Shown piece by piece: positions 8,988 through 19,996 of a DNA stretch of 64,000 nt. The position numbers were made by a program, and so were the translations under genes. The stretch comes from CAZSSM01 sp964609385 (GTDB lineage Bacteria; Planctomycetota; Planctomycetia; Isosphaerales; Isosphaeraceae): the NCBI GenBank assembly GCA_964609385.1, contig CAZSSM010000027.1:13253-77252 (forward strand). The letters are read 5' to 3'. The notes below the pieces were generated by a model. The model worked only from the letters and a program-made list of their open reading frames with translations, was not told the DNA's origin and made no database searches. The stretch's first letter is position 1. Each line of letters begins with the position of its first letter.

Positions 8988-9511
8988 GGGGCGAGGCGGT
9001 CCTGCGGCTTATTGGGATCGGACCTGTCGGAAGTCGCATCGTTGAAGGCGTCGGGTCCGTCCGGCATCTCAACCGCGACGTCATTAGGCTCGTCTGGGAT
9101 CTCGTCGCCGGTCTCCACGTTGTTCGGCTCGTCCGGGACTCCGTTGCCGGTTTCCTCATCGTTCGGGGGAGCGGACACGCGACGTTCCTCAACGATCAGG
9201 CGCATCGCCTTGTCGATCGAGAGAGCTTGGAGCCGTCCATCGACACGTTGATCTTGAGCCAAGGATTCTTGAAGCGCCGTGATCTCGGCGATTTTCTGCT
9301 GCGCCGTCTGTTCTTCGAGCACCGCAGGATCGTCGTAGTAGGACTGCATGATGATGACGGCCACGGCAAACAAGAGCAGGCCGATGACGATGCAGACCAG
9401 GGCGAAGATGGGAAATTCACCGCCGCCCTGATCTAGAGTCGGGTCGACCTCGTTAGGCGGATCGACCGATTGCGTCATTGGACTGGCGGTCTCGAGGGTC
9501 GGCTCGGTCAT
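8984..9511 (-). CDS. single-TM protein of the ACIII-cbb3 operon, unknown
   Basis: A 175-residue protein that I cannot assign to a named family. One hydrophobic segment (about residues 34-55) is followed by a coiled-coil-prone stretch (about 60-100) and an acidic Pro/Glu/Asn-rich tail with tandem repeats (GVPDEPNN then EIPDEPND). It starts 28 bp after actF and overlaps ccoS by four bases, so it is co-translated with the respiratory genes. It may be a small accessory subunit (compare the small ActG/ActH subunits known in some ACIII complexes) or an assembly linker between ACIII and the oxidase; this is inference. Confidence 0.75.
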   Translation of the reverse strand: MTEPTLETASPMTQSVDPPNEVDPTLDQGGGEFPIFALVCIVIGLLLFAVAVIIMQSYYDDPAVLEEQTAQQKIAEITALQESLAQDQRVDGRLQALSIDKAMRLIVEERRVSAPPNDEETGNGVPDEPNNVETGDEIPDEPNDVAVEMPDGPDAFNDATSDRSDPNKPQDRLAP

Positions 9512-9539
9512 GGTTGGAGGTCTCCTGAGCCCGTTAGCG

Positions 9540-10784
9540 TTACGAGTTCTGGAAGGCGAGCGACTCGTGGAGCCGGGGGTCGCGCAGAGGGATCAATGGA
9601 TCGCCCACCATCTTGAAACAGATGACCAGGCCCGAGGCACAGACCAAGGTCAGCAAAGTGGATAGATCCGACAACTGGAACATAAACCCGCGTTCGCCCG
9701 CATAAGCAGGGTTGTTGGGCATGATTTCCCAGTACAGGTCGAGGTAGTGGAAAGCTAGGATCCAGACTGCTGCCAGAGAGAGCAGCACAGGAGTCCGCTT
9801 GACCTGTCGTCGGAGCAAGAAGAAAAACGGGATCAGGAAGTGGCCGAAGAAGAGTGCCCAACTCAGGTTGTTCCAGCTCAGCGGTAATTCCTCGGCACCG
9901 GTCCGCCGATGGATGTACCAGAGGGTCTCCTCGGGGATGTTGGAGTACCAGATCAGGAAGAACTGCGAGAAGGCGATGTAGGTCCAGAACATGGTGAAGC
10001 CGAAGAGAAGCTTACCCATGTCGTGGAGGTGTTCGATGGTGACGGTGTTGCGGAGCCATCCGGCGGCGCGGAAGCCGGTGCTCATCAGGATCATCGCGGC
10101 CATCGTCGCCCAGATCGACCCCGCCCAATAGTAGACGCCGAAGATGGTTGAGAACCAGTGATAGTCCAGCGACATCATAAAATCGAAGGCGGCGAACGAG
10201 CTGGTCAGTGCCAGGGCGATCATGCAGGGGCCGCTCCACTTGCGGACCGTCCGCGAATGTTGCGGGGCGCCGTCAGCGTCCTGACGTCGGGAGTAGCGAT
10301 TGAGGAAGAAACTGATTCCGGCCCAGACGGCGAAGTAGAAGATCGCCCGAGCGTAGAAGAAACCCTTGGTCAGGTAGGGTAATTTCTTCGCGAGCAGCGG
10401 ATCGTTCTCAGGGCTCTCGGTCATCCAGGCGTAGGCCTGCGTGTCGAAGAGCAGGAACGGCAGGAAGAAGACCGGCAGCGCGATGAGGATCCAACTGGTG
10501 TTCTCGGCGAACCGGCGGATGACGACCGACCACCCCGCGCCAGAGAGATGATGGATCAGGGTCCAGAAGAGGCCGCCGAGGCCCAGGCTTGTCACAAACA
10601 TGAAGGCGGTGATATAGCTGAAGGCGAACTGCTGTGGATCGCTGAGGTAGCTGTAGATCGACCCGGCCAAGCCGATTACGAGCCCGACGCCCAGGCCGAT
10701 CTGGAACGTCCGTGCGCTTCCCGAAGGGAGGCGCACGGTGTCCGGAAGCTGGATCTGAATGGGTTGATCGGAGGGGGTGCTCAT
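9540..10784 (-). CDS. actF: alternative complex III subunit ActF (quinol-binding membrane subunit)
   Basis: A 414-residue multi-spanning membrane protein of the ActF family, about 10 transmembrane segments, with recognisable segments such as YLSDPQQFAFSY, SLDYHWFSTIFGVYYWAG and ERGFMFQLSDLSTL. ActF resembles a half of NrfD/ActC and is part of the ACIII membrane core that oxidises menaquinol. The ATG at 10784 overlaps the actE stop by ATGA and is preferred to the start at 10889, which adds low-complexity sequence. Confidence 0.92.
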   Translation of the reverse strand: MSTPSDQPIQIQLPDTVRLPSGSARTFQIGLGVGLVIGLAGSIYSYLSDPQQFAFSYITAFMFVTSLGLGGLFWTLIHHLSGAGWSVVIRRFAENTSWILIALPVFFLPFLLFDTQAYAWMTESPENDPLLAKKLPYLTKGFFYARAIFYFAVWAGISFFLNRYSRRQDADGAPQHSRTVRKWSGPCMIALALTSSFAAFDFMMSLDYHWFSTIFGVYYWAGSIWATMAAMILMSTGFRAAGWLRNTVTIEHLHDMGKLLFGFTMFWTYIAFSQFFLIWYSNIPEETLWYIHRRTGAEELPLSWNNLSWALFFGHFLIPFFFLLRRQVKRTPVLLSLAAVWILAFHYLDLYWEIMPNNPAYAGERGFMFQLSDLSTLLTLVCASGLVICFKMVGDPLIPLRDPRLHESLAFQNS

Positions 10785-11509
10785 CGTCGTGCGATCTCCG
10801 CGGCTGGGCTCTCGGGGGTGGCCTGATCGTCGCTCGGCTGGGGCGCCTGGCTGCGTTGCAGCGCGCGAACATAGGCGACGATCGCCCAACGGTCTTCGGT
10901 CTGGATCTGATGGCCGTAGCCCATCATCATGCCCTTGCCGTAAGAGATCGTGTTGTAGATCTCGCCGTCGGCCATGTTACGGATGCGATCGGTGTGATAT
11001 CCGGCCACGCCCACCATCCCGTACTTGGTGGTGATCCCGTTGCCGGCCCCAGTGGGGCCGTGGCAGACATTGCAGTGGATCTCGTAGCGTTCTTGACCTC
11101 GTTGCATCAGGTCCATGGTCACCTCGATGGGGGCCTGAGCGATCCAGGTTCCATCGGAGTTCTTGCCGTCATAGTAGGCCGCGTCGTTTCGGAGGAACTC
11201 GGGGTTGGACCGGCTGGGAAGGTTGTGCTCGGTGGGATCCTCTTCGCCACGCAGATAGCCGGCATCGGCGAAGTATCCGTTGTGGGCGCCTCCGGCATAG
11301 GCGACGGTGTGCTCCGGCGGCGTCCGCATCGTGCGGCCGTCGGCGAAGAAAGCGCTCTCCTGTTGGGCGCCGTAGCGGGGCTGGAAGTCCATGTCGGCGA
11401 TCAGCCAGAGCGGCTCATTGGCGTTGCGCTGGCCTTGGAAACCCAGGATGGCCACGGTGACGACGACCAGGCTTAGCGTGATGACCAGGGGGATGGCAAT
11501 CCGGTTCAT
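10781..11509 (-). CDS. actE: alternative complex III subunit ActE (mono-haem cytochrome c)
   Basis: A 242-residue periplasmic cytochrome c with an N-terminal hydrophobic anchor or signal (about residues 4-23) and one haem motif C146-N-V-C-H150. A later Met-rich stretch (KGMMMGYGHQI) could supply the distal ligand. In ACIII, ActE carries electrons out of the complex to the terminal oxidase. With no CcoP in this operon, ActE (or ActA) is the probable direct donor to CcoO (inference). The start is ATG at 11509, 5 bp after actD. Confidence 0.94.
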   Translation of the reverse strand: MNRIAIPLVITLSLVVVTVAILGFQGQRNANEPLWLIADMDFQPRYGAQQESAFFADGRTMRTPPEHTVAYAGGAHNGYFADAGYLRGEEDPTEHNLPSRSNPEFLRNDAAYYDGKNSDGTWIAQAPIEVTMDLMQRGQERYEIHCNVCHGPTGAGNGITTKYGMVGVAGYHTDRIRNMADGEIYNTISYGKGMMMGYGHQIQTEDRWAIVAYVRALQRSQAPQPSDDQATPESPAAEIARR

Positions 11510-11514
11510 GAGTC

Positions 11515-12110
11515 TCAGTCCTCCAGCAGGGTGACGTTCTGGCCGCCTAGGTTCCGGAGCAGCTCGGCGCTCTGCTCGCGGTCGAATTCGGGGTCGTCCG
11601 CCTGGATCACGATGAAAAAGCCGTCATCGGAAGCGCGCAGGAAGGCTTCGTGTTTGAAGACGGGGTGGAAGAACTTCGGCAACCGGTTCAGGGCGAACAT
11701 GCCGAAGATCGTCGTGAATGCCGAGAACAGGATCGTTAGCTCGAAGAAGATGGGCACGAAGGCTTCGGTACTGTTGTAGTTCTTGCCACCGACGACCAGC
11801 GGATAGCCGGCAAAGTAGCTCGAGAGGTCGCGGAACGGGCCAGCGCTGGTCCACCAGGTCAGCAGGTAGGCGGTGATCGTCCCGGCCAGGCCGCCGATCA
11901 TGACCAGCCCGGGTAGGTAGGATCGGCTGACCCCCATCGCCTCCTCAATCCCGTGGATGGGATAGGGGGTGAAGGCGTCGAACTTGACCAGCTTGCGGTC
12001 GCGGAGGCTCCGACAGGCGGCCAACAGCGCGTCGGGTGACTCGAACGAGGCGATGGCGCCGTGCAGGGTCGGTTGGCCCTCGCGAAACAGGGCGGCGACT
12101 TCGGGACTGC

Positions 12111-12114
<4 letters not shown>
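11515..12114 (-). CDS. actD: alternative complex III subunit ActD
   Basis: A 199-residue ActD-family protein with two transmembrane segments (about 70-92 and 120-145). The N-terminal soluble part contains FDAFTPYPIHGIEEAMG, a strong family signature. ActD is a membrane-bound, cofactor-free structural subunit. It overlaps actC by ATGA. Confidence 0.94.
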
Positions 12115-13648
<1,534 letters not shown>

Positions 13649-13652
<4 letters not shown>

Positions 13653-16600
13653 GCCGGGCTCCCCGCCTCGCTGGTCGTGGTCGCTTCGGGACTAAGACGC
13701 GTCATCCTGGGGTTGGGATTGCGGAGCCGGGCCAGATAGCTGGTCCTCGGCTTGGCGTTGACCTCGCCCAGCAGGTCGTAGTTGCGGTCCTGGGCCTTGA
13801 GTCGGGAGACCCGCGAGTTGGGGTCGGAGACGTCGCCGAAGACGATCGACTCGGCCGGACAGGCCTGGGCGCAGGCAGGGGTGATGACCCCATCGGGCAC
13901 CTTGTGGCTGGCTTCGGGATCCTGGCCAGCCCGGGTCTTGATCCCGATCTTGGCCTGCTGGATCCGCTGGACGCAGTAGGTGCACTTCTCCATGACGCCG
14001 CGGACGCGGACGGTCACGTCGGGGTTCTTTTGCATCTTCAACGGTTCGTCGACGCCCTTCTCGGCCAAGGGGCCGAGCCGGAGCTGATTCAACGGACGTT
14101 CGTTGTAGTTGAACCAGTTGAAGCGACGGACCTTATAGGGACAGTTGTTGGCGCAGTAACGGGTGCCGACGCAACGGTTGTAAACTTGAAGGTTCAGTCC
14201 TTCCTCGCTGTGAACCGCTGCGTTGACCGGGCAGACCTGTTCGCAGGGCGCGTTCTCGCACTGCTGGCAGGCGACCGGCTGATGGACCATCGAATCGGGG
14301 TCGTTGGGGTCCCCGGAGAAGTAGCGGTCGTTGCGGATCCAGTGCATCGACCGACCGCGCTTGATCTCGTCCTTGCCCACGATCGGGATGTTGTTTTCGG
14401 ACTGGCAAGCCACAACGCAAGCGTTACATCCGATGCAGGTGTTGAGATCGATCGTCAGGCCCCACTGCTGATAGGTGATGTCTTCGCGGAAGGAGTCGCG
14501 GTGTTCTTCGGAATCGAGGAACGGTTCGCGGCGATAGATATCGGGCAGCGGCCCGCCGTGGCCCCCATGACCCCCTTCGCCATGGCCATGGGCCCCCTCG
14601 GAGCCGTGGTCGTCACCTTCCCCAGCCGAATGAGACTCGGACTCCGATTCGGCGTCGTGGTGGTCGTCCGTAGAGTGGTTCGTGCCGTGACCGTCGGAAT
14701 GACTGCCGAGGCTGGAGACGTCCTGGATCTGATAGATCTCTTGGAACCGTTCTTCGCCCATGGCTTCGGCGTCGGGGAAGGCGACACCGATCCCCATGTC
14801 GTAGTGGTCTTGGGTCAGCGAGAGCGGGTAGGTTGCGCCGGCCAGTCGAGTGACCTCGGCGCCCAGGGCGATCTCGGAAGCGTCGGAGCTTCGGAGCGGA
14901 TAGACGTCGAAGCCGGTCCCTTCGGCGACCCGTCCCAGATCGCGACGACCGTATCCCAACGGGAGCGAGATCGACCAGTCGGCATGGCCGGGAACGACCA
15001 GAGCAACGATCCGGAGGGTCCGACCATCCAGGGTGATCCGGATCATCTCCTCGGATTTGATGCCGAGTTCGTTGGCCGTCCGGGGGCTCACCAGCGCGGC
15101 GTTGTCCCAGGTCAGCTTGGTGACCGGATCGGGCGCTTCCTGGAGCCAGCCGTTGTTGGCGAACCGGCCGTCGTGGATCGACTTGTCGGGCAGGAAGACC
15201 ACCTCGAGGTTGTCTTTGCCGAGTTCGTTGGCCGGACCTTCGTGTTGCTCAACGGCCTGAGCGACAGCATCGCCCTGGAGTTCCGCCGCAACATCGTCGA
15301 CGAGTTTCACCGTGGAGACGCCGTTATGCAGAAAGGTCCGCCAGGCGGCCTCAAGCTCGGCTCCCTCCAGACCGGCATAGTTCTGGAACGAGCGACGGAC
15401 GATCTCGTAGCCGGAGGCCAGGTCGTATCCCGAGAGCTGAGCGAGTAGCTCGAGCGCTGAGCGGCCCTCATAGAGCGGATCGATGAGCGGCTGGATGGCC
15501 AAGCGGGTGCCGTCGACGGTTTCAGCGTCGGCCCAGGATTCCAGATAATGGGCTGCTGGCAGGTGCCATTCGACCGAGGACTGGTCCTTGCCGAGCCTCG
15601 AGGTCTCGTCCACGTGAAGGCCGAGACGGATGACGTGGGAGACGAACCCGCGGCTCAATCGGTCGCCCAACGGCAGGTCGGCCGGCGCATTGAAAACTGG
15701 GTTGCCTGCGAGGATCACGAGCGTCTCGACCTGGCCGTTGTCGATGGCCTCGATCAGTTCGGCCAACCCAAGCACTTGGCGATCGACCGTCGGCTTATAG
15801 GTCACGGTCGTTCCGACGTTGCCCAGCAGCGTATTCATGGCATGGGCGACGGCGTGGACCAGGGGCGGCTGTTTGCGACCGACGGCCACGAGACATTGCC
15901 CCGCGTGGTCGCGGAGGTCGTCGGCGACCGCCTCGAGCCAGTTGGTCTGGAACGCGCCGATGGGTTCACGGGAGGTCAGCGACTCAGCGATCGGCCGGAG
16001 CGGCTCAGGGACCTCGTCGCCCATCGCGCCGAAGAGCGTCTTAGCCAAGGCCAAAGTGTACTCGGCGATCCGACTGGCCGGGAGGCGGTACCGGTGGTCG
16101 GCCATCCCGCCGGTGAGGCTGTAGTGATGCTCGACGGTGTAGAGTCGGTTCATCTGATCGGCCGGATCGACCTCGGAGTCCGGGTCGACGGTCCGAGCCT
16201 TGGAGAATGCTCGGACGTTCCGGCTCAGGTCGTCCTCGGTATCGAGCAGGTCGCAATCGAGGGTGAGGACGATCTTGGCTTCGGAAAGATCGTAGCGAGG
16301 GGTCAACGCTTGGCCGTAGGCGAGATCGGTGCCCTGAGCGATCGTCTCGGTGCCGATCGGCTCGTAGACGTGCCATTGCGCCTCGGGCATCGCCTGCCCG
16401 ATGTGCTCACGAACCAGGTCGATCGCGGGCGAAGCGAGGTCCTCACTAAGGATCCGAAGCCCTTTCCCCTTGGCCTGGCGGATCGCCTCGAAGTGATCGG
16501 TGGCGAAAGCGTCGAAGGCAGCCCAACTGGAGACCGTATTGCCCGTGGTCAGAACGTTCCGCGATCGATCCGGGTCGTACAAGTCGAGCACCGAGGCCTG

Positions 16601-17038
16601 GGCGAAGACATCGGTGCCGCCTTGGGTATCGCGGTGGTTCGGGTTCCCCTCGATCTTAGTGGGACGCCCCTCGTGGCTCTCCACGAGCACAGGGTAGGCT
16701 GTCCCGGCACGCGGCATGGCTGTGGCATAGTAGTTGGGCAGGCCCGGGACGACTTCTTCGGGCTTACGTGTGTAGGGCAAGACCTCGATTTCGGGACGAC
16801 GACAGCCGGTCGTCGCGATTCCGGCCAGGGCCATCGAGGCGCCCATGATCTGGAGGAACCGGCGCCGATCGACCGCCTGCTCGCCCAGTTCAATCAGCTC
16901 GCGGGCCAGGGCGGGCAGGTCGCGTAGGACTTGCTGGCGATACTCCGGCGAGTTGGCTAATTGCTCCAGGCTCCGCCAGTAGACGCGGCCGGGCGTGCGG
17001 GCCGGAGCGACGGTTCCGGTGCTCGAATCGATCGTCAT
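13649..17038 (-). CDS. actB: alternative complex III subunit ActB (Mo-oxidoreductase-like plus Fe-S domain)
   Basis: A 1129-residue exported Fe-S subunit. An internal twin-arginine-like region RRRFLQIMGASMALAG lies near residues 55-75, as in other ActB proteins. A molybdopterin-oxidoreductase-like domain (no cofactor in known ActB) occupies about 85-740. A His/Asp/Ser/Gly-rich linker follows (about 760-820), then a ferredoxin domain with four cysteine clusters: CIGCNACVVAC, CQQCENAPCEQVCP, CANNCP with CTYC, and CAQACP. The ATG at 17038 overlaps the actA stop by ATGA, which decides it over a TTG at 17047. Confidence 0.95.
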
Positions 17039-17691
17039 CGGTGGCAACCTCCGCAGGTCTGGGGGGGATTGATCTTGGCGATCTGGACCAGTTCCTCACC
17101 GATCTCCTGCTGGGTCGTGCCCTCTGGCGGGGTCCAGTCGAGATTCACCACCTGCTCGCGGGGACGTACGTAGTCCTCCGGGTTGCGATGGCATTGGAGA
17201 CACCAACCCATGCTCAAAGGTTGGTCATGCCAAACAACGGTCATTTCGTTGACTTTGCCATGGCAACTTACACAACTGACCCCGCGGTTGATGTGGACAG
17301 CATGGTTAAAGTAGGCATATTCAGGGACTTTATGAATTCGGATCCACTCGATGGGATCACCCGACTTCCAGCTCTCCCGCGCCTCGGCCAGCAGGGGGCT
17401 GTTGATCTTGACGTTCTGCAGGTGACAGTTCATGCACGTCTGCGTCGAGGGCACGTTGGAGTGGGGCGACTGCTCGACGTGCGAGTGGCAGTAAAGGCAA
17501 GACATCCCGAGGTTGCCGGCATGAAGTTTGTGTGAAAAGGCGATGGGTTGCTCAGGTTGGTACCCCACACGCGTGTAGGCGGGGACCGCATAGTAGTAAA
17601 CGCCAGCCACGGTCAGCCCAGCGGCCAGGATCAACCCCACAGCCACCCGGGCGACCCAGACGTCAAAATGATGTGAGAACGTCGGCTGCAA
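17035..17691 (-). CDS. actA: alternative complex III subunit ActA (pentahaem cytochrome c)
   Basis: A 218-residue protein with an N-terminal anchor (about 12-34) and five CxxCH haem motifs at residues 65-69, 86-90, 140-144, 164-168 and 213-217, the ActA arrangement. It takes electrons from ActB to the ActE/oxidase side. The start is a TTG at 17691 supported by AAGGAG six bases upstream (17698-17703); no earlier in-frame ATG exists and the next methionine lies past the anchor. It is the first gene of the respiratory operon. Confidence 0.93.
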   Translation of the reverse strand: MQPTFSHHFDVWVARVAVGLILAAGLTVAGVYYYAVPAYTRVGYQPEQPIAFSHKLHAGNLGMSCLYCHSHVEQSPHSNVPSTQTCMNCHLQNVKINSPLLAEARESWKSGDPIEWIRIHKVPEYAYFNHAVHINRGVSCVSCHGKVNEMTVVWHDQPLSMGWCLQCHRNPEDYVRPREQVVNLDWTPPEGTTQQEIGEELVQIAKINPPQTCGGCHR

Positions 17692-18438
17692 GGATCTCTC
17701 CTTCGGTTCTGGTTGCGATGAAGTCGATCAATCGTCGTCGCATCGCATGAGCATGAAGGGCGACGTTTCTATCGGCACGGGCCGACCGGCCTAGACGGCA
17801 CGGAGGACGGGACCGAGGATCGGAGCGATCGACGGGTGGACGGAGGTAAGCCAATGAAGGTGATGTGATCATCCTGACATTTCGGGCGGATCCGGTGCGA
17901 CTTTGCTTCCGCAGGCTACGGAGACCGAATGGCTCGGGTCGTCAGCACGAGTGGCTGTCGTCGAGTCTGAGGGAAACCCCTCTGGACCAATCCAATCTCC
18001 GACACACTGCGTTGAGCTTGCGCTCCCGGCAGGATGTGGGGTCAGCAGTTTAGCCGACTCAGGGATCGATTCCAAGCAAGGTTTGCGCCATGGCGTGTGT
18101 GCCCGGCGGATCTCTCGAGTTTTCGCGCCGTAACCTCTGGAAACACCGTGAGATAGGACTTACCCTGCTGAGGCGGTCGGAAGCTGCTCCGATTACCGAG
18201 GCGCGAAACGCGTTCCTGTCTATGGGAAACGCGCGGCGACCGATTGCGCTATTCTAGGGTGACGGTCGTCGAGTCGGAGGCGTCCATCGGAGGGCCCAGG
18301 ACACAGCGACTACTCCGAAGGAAATTGACACTGCAATCGGCCGGATGGGACATTGGGGACGCATCGGGGCATGTCGCGAGGCGGCCCACCGCAAACTTCG
18401 TCAGTCATCGTCATTCTTTGAGGATTCAGGCACTGCCC
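17692..18438. other. 747-bp gene-free divergent region
   Basis: It separates the start of the respiratory operon (minus) from the GH10-like gene (plus) and should hold both promoters. No convincing gene is visible. One imperfect hairpin lies at 18209-18233 (CGCGTT pairing with AACGCG, with a small internal loop). Confidence 0.5.
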
Positions 18439-19926
18439 ATGGGCCTACTGAGCTTCCAACTGCCTCGCGTCGAGGATCTGGATCGACCCCTGGGAACGTT
18501 GACCGGCTACGTCACGGGCCTGGATCGGACTCCGGTTCGCACTCACATCACCGTCGACGAGGATCGGCTGCGGTGCCATCGCGAGACCCATGAGAGCGGG
18601 CGCCTGGTCCTGTCCTGGCCGGTGCCCAATGCCGGCTACCCGATGGTTTCCACGGCGACTTTGGCCGAACGAGGGCAGACCTATCACCTTGCCCTTGAGT
18701 TGGCTCGGGGCAAGCTCAACGACGTCCGAAACCAACTGGCCGACTGGGTTCACCTCGGATTGCAAGGAACCGACCCAGTTCGGACCCATCTGGAGACCGC
18801 GCGCAAAGCCTTGACCCGATGTGCCTTGAGCAGTCCGGACCCATCGGTCTCCCTGGAACTGGCGCAACGAAGCATGGATGAGTCGTTCCAAGCGGCCGAC
18901 ATCTTGATCGATCTCTATGTCGATCAGGTGTTGTCGCAACGGACCGCCGATCGACCACTCAGCACGCGTCATGGATTCGTTATCGACGAATCATTTGGCG
19001 AGGAGCCCTGGGTCGAGCCGCTCTGTCGGACGGCCAACACGGTCCGGCTCTCTTGTCCCTGGAAACAGTTGGCTCCCGATGAGGGACGACTGGATTGGAG
19101 CGCTCTCGACGCACAGTTGGACTGGGCTCGTCGACGAGGATTCGAGGTGGCTTGTGGGCCGCTGATCGAGTTCTCACCGAGCGGTTTCCCCGACTGGCTC
19201 TGGCTCTGGGAGGGGGATTCCCAAACGATCCAAAGCATGGCCATCGATATGATCCGTCAGGCGGTCACCCGGTACCGGGGCCAGTTCACCAATTGGCATC
19301 TCGTGCACCGACCGGCCGTCGACGAGGTGCTCGGCCTCTCGCCGATGGACCAAGTCAGCCTCACGGTACGTGGATTCCAGGTGGCGCGTCAGCACGCCCC
19401 GGAGACCCCCCTAATCCTCGACCTGGATCGGCCCTGGGCGGAATGGTTGACCAACAGCGAGTTCCAACTCGGTCCACTCCACTTGGCGCACGACCTGGCC
19501 CGCGCCGACCTCGGGCTGGCCGGAATCGGGCTCGAGATCGCGCCGGGATACTCCGCGCCGGGGAGTCATCTGCGGGACCTCTTCGATTACTCAAGACTGC
19601 TCGACTTCTATTCGCTCCTAAACCTGCCGCTCCACATCAACTTGGTCCTGCCCTCCGACTCGACGCCCGACAGCAACGCTGATCCCCAGGTCCGCGTGAT
19701 GAATTATCATTGGCCCGAATCACCGACCTGCGCCCTGCAATCGAAATGGGCGATGCGATGGATCGCCCTGACGGCGGCCAAGCACTTCGTCCGCACGATC
19801 TACTGGGCACAGCCCAGCGACACGATCCCGCATCTCTACCCTCATGGAGGCTTGGTCGATCTGGATGGCCAACCCAAGCCCCTCTTGACGGAATTCCAAA
19901 AATTCATCCAACGCTATTTCGGCTGA
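18439..19926 (+). CDS. GH10-like (xylanase-fold) protein, probably non-catalytic
   Basis: A 495-residue protein. The N-terminal part (about 1-170) is a beta-rich and helical domain of unknown function. The C-terminal 310 residues follow the pattern of planctomycete proteins annotated as GH10 or endo-1,4-beta-xylanase-like. The start is set at ATG 18439 because the upstream in-frame stretch is not protein-like. At the place where active GH10 enzymes have W-D-V-V-N-E, this protein reads W286-H-L-V-H-R-P, so the general acid glutamate appears to be missing. No signal peptide is evident. It may bind rather than cleave polysaccharide; the assignment rests on fold-level similarity. Confidence 0.6.
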   Translation: MGLLSFQLPRVEDLDRPLGTLTGYVTGLDRTPVRTHITVDEDRLRCHRETHESGRLVLSWPVPNAGYPMVSTATLAERGQTYHLALELARGKLNDVRNQLADWVHLGLQGTDPVRTHLETARKALTRCALSSPDPSVSLELAQRSMDESFQAADILIDLYVDQVLSQRTADRPLSTRHGFVIDESFGEEPWVEPLCRTANTVRLSCPWKQLAPDEGRLDWSALDAQLDWARRRGFEVACGPLIEFSPSGFPDWLWLWEGDSQTIQSMAIDMIRQAVTRYRGQFTNWHLVHRPAVDEVLGLSPMDQVSLTVRGFQVARQHAPETPLILDLDRPWAEWLTNSEFQLGPLHLAHDLARADLGLAGIGLEIAPGYSAPGSHLRDLFDYSRLLDFYSLLNLPLHINLVLPSDSTPDSNADPQVRVMNYHWPESPTCALQSKWAMRWIALTAAKHFVRTIYWAQPSDTIPHLYPHGGLVDLDGQPKPLLTEFQKFIQRYFG

Positions 19927-19996
19927 GATTGCCGATGTTCCTGGATTTGAGTACGATTTGGGTTTTCCATTCTAGGACCAGCGCGGACCGTCCGTG

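Noticed and set aside
17940..18275. Two similar stretches containing GTCGTCGAGTC as a possible repeat pair
   Set aside because: Only about 11 bases match, which is expected by chance in such GTCG-rich DNA.
17692..18438. Small frames in the divergent region upstream of actA
   Set aside because: Both strands give only low-complexity Arg/Ser/Pro-rich products without ribosome sites or domains.
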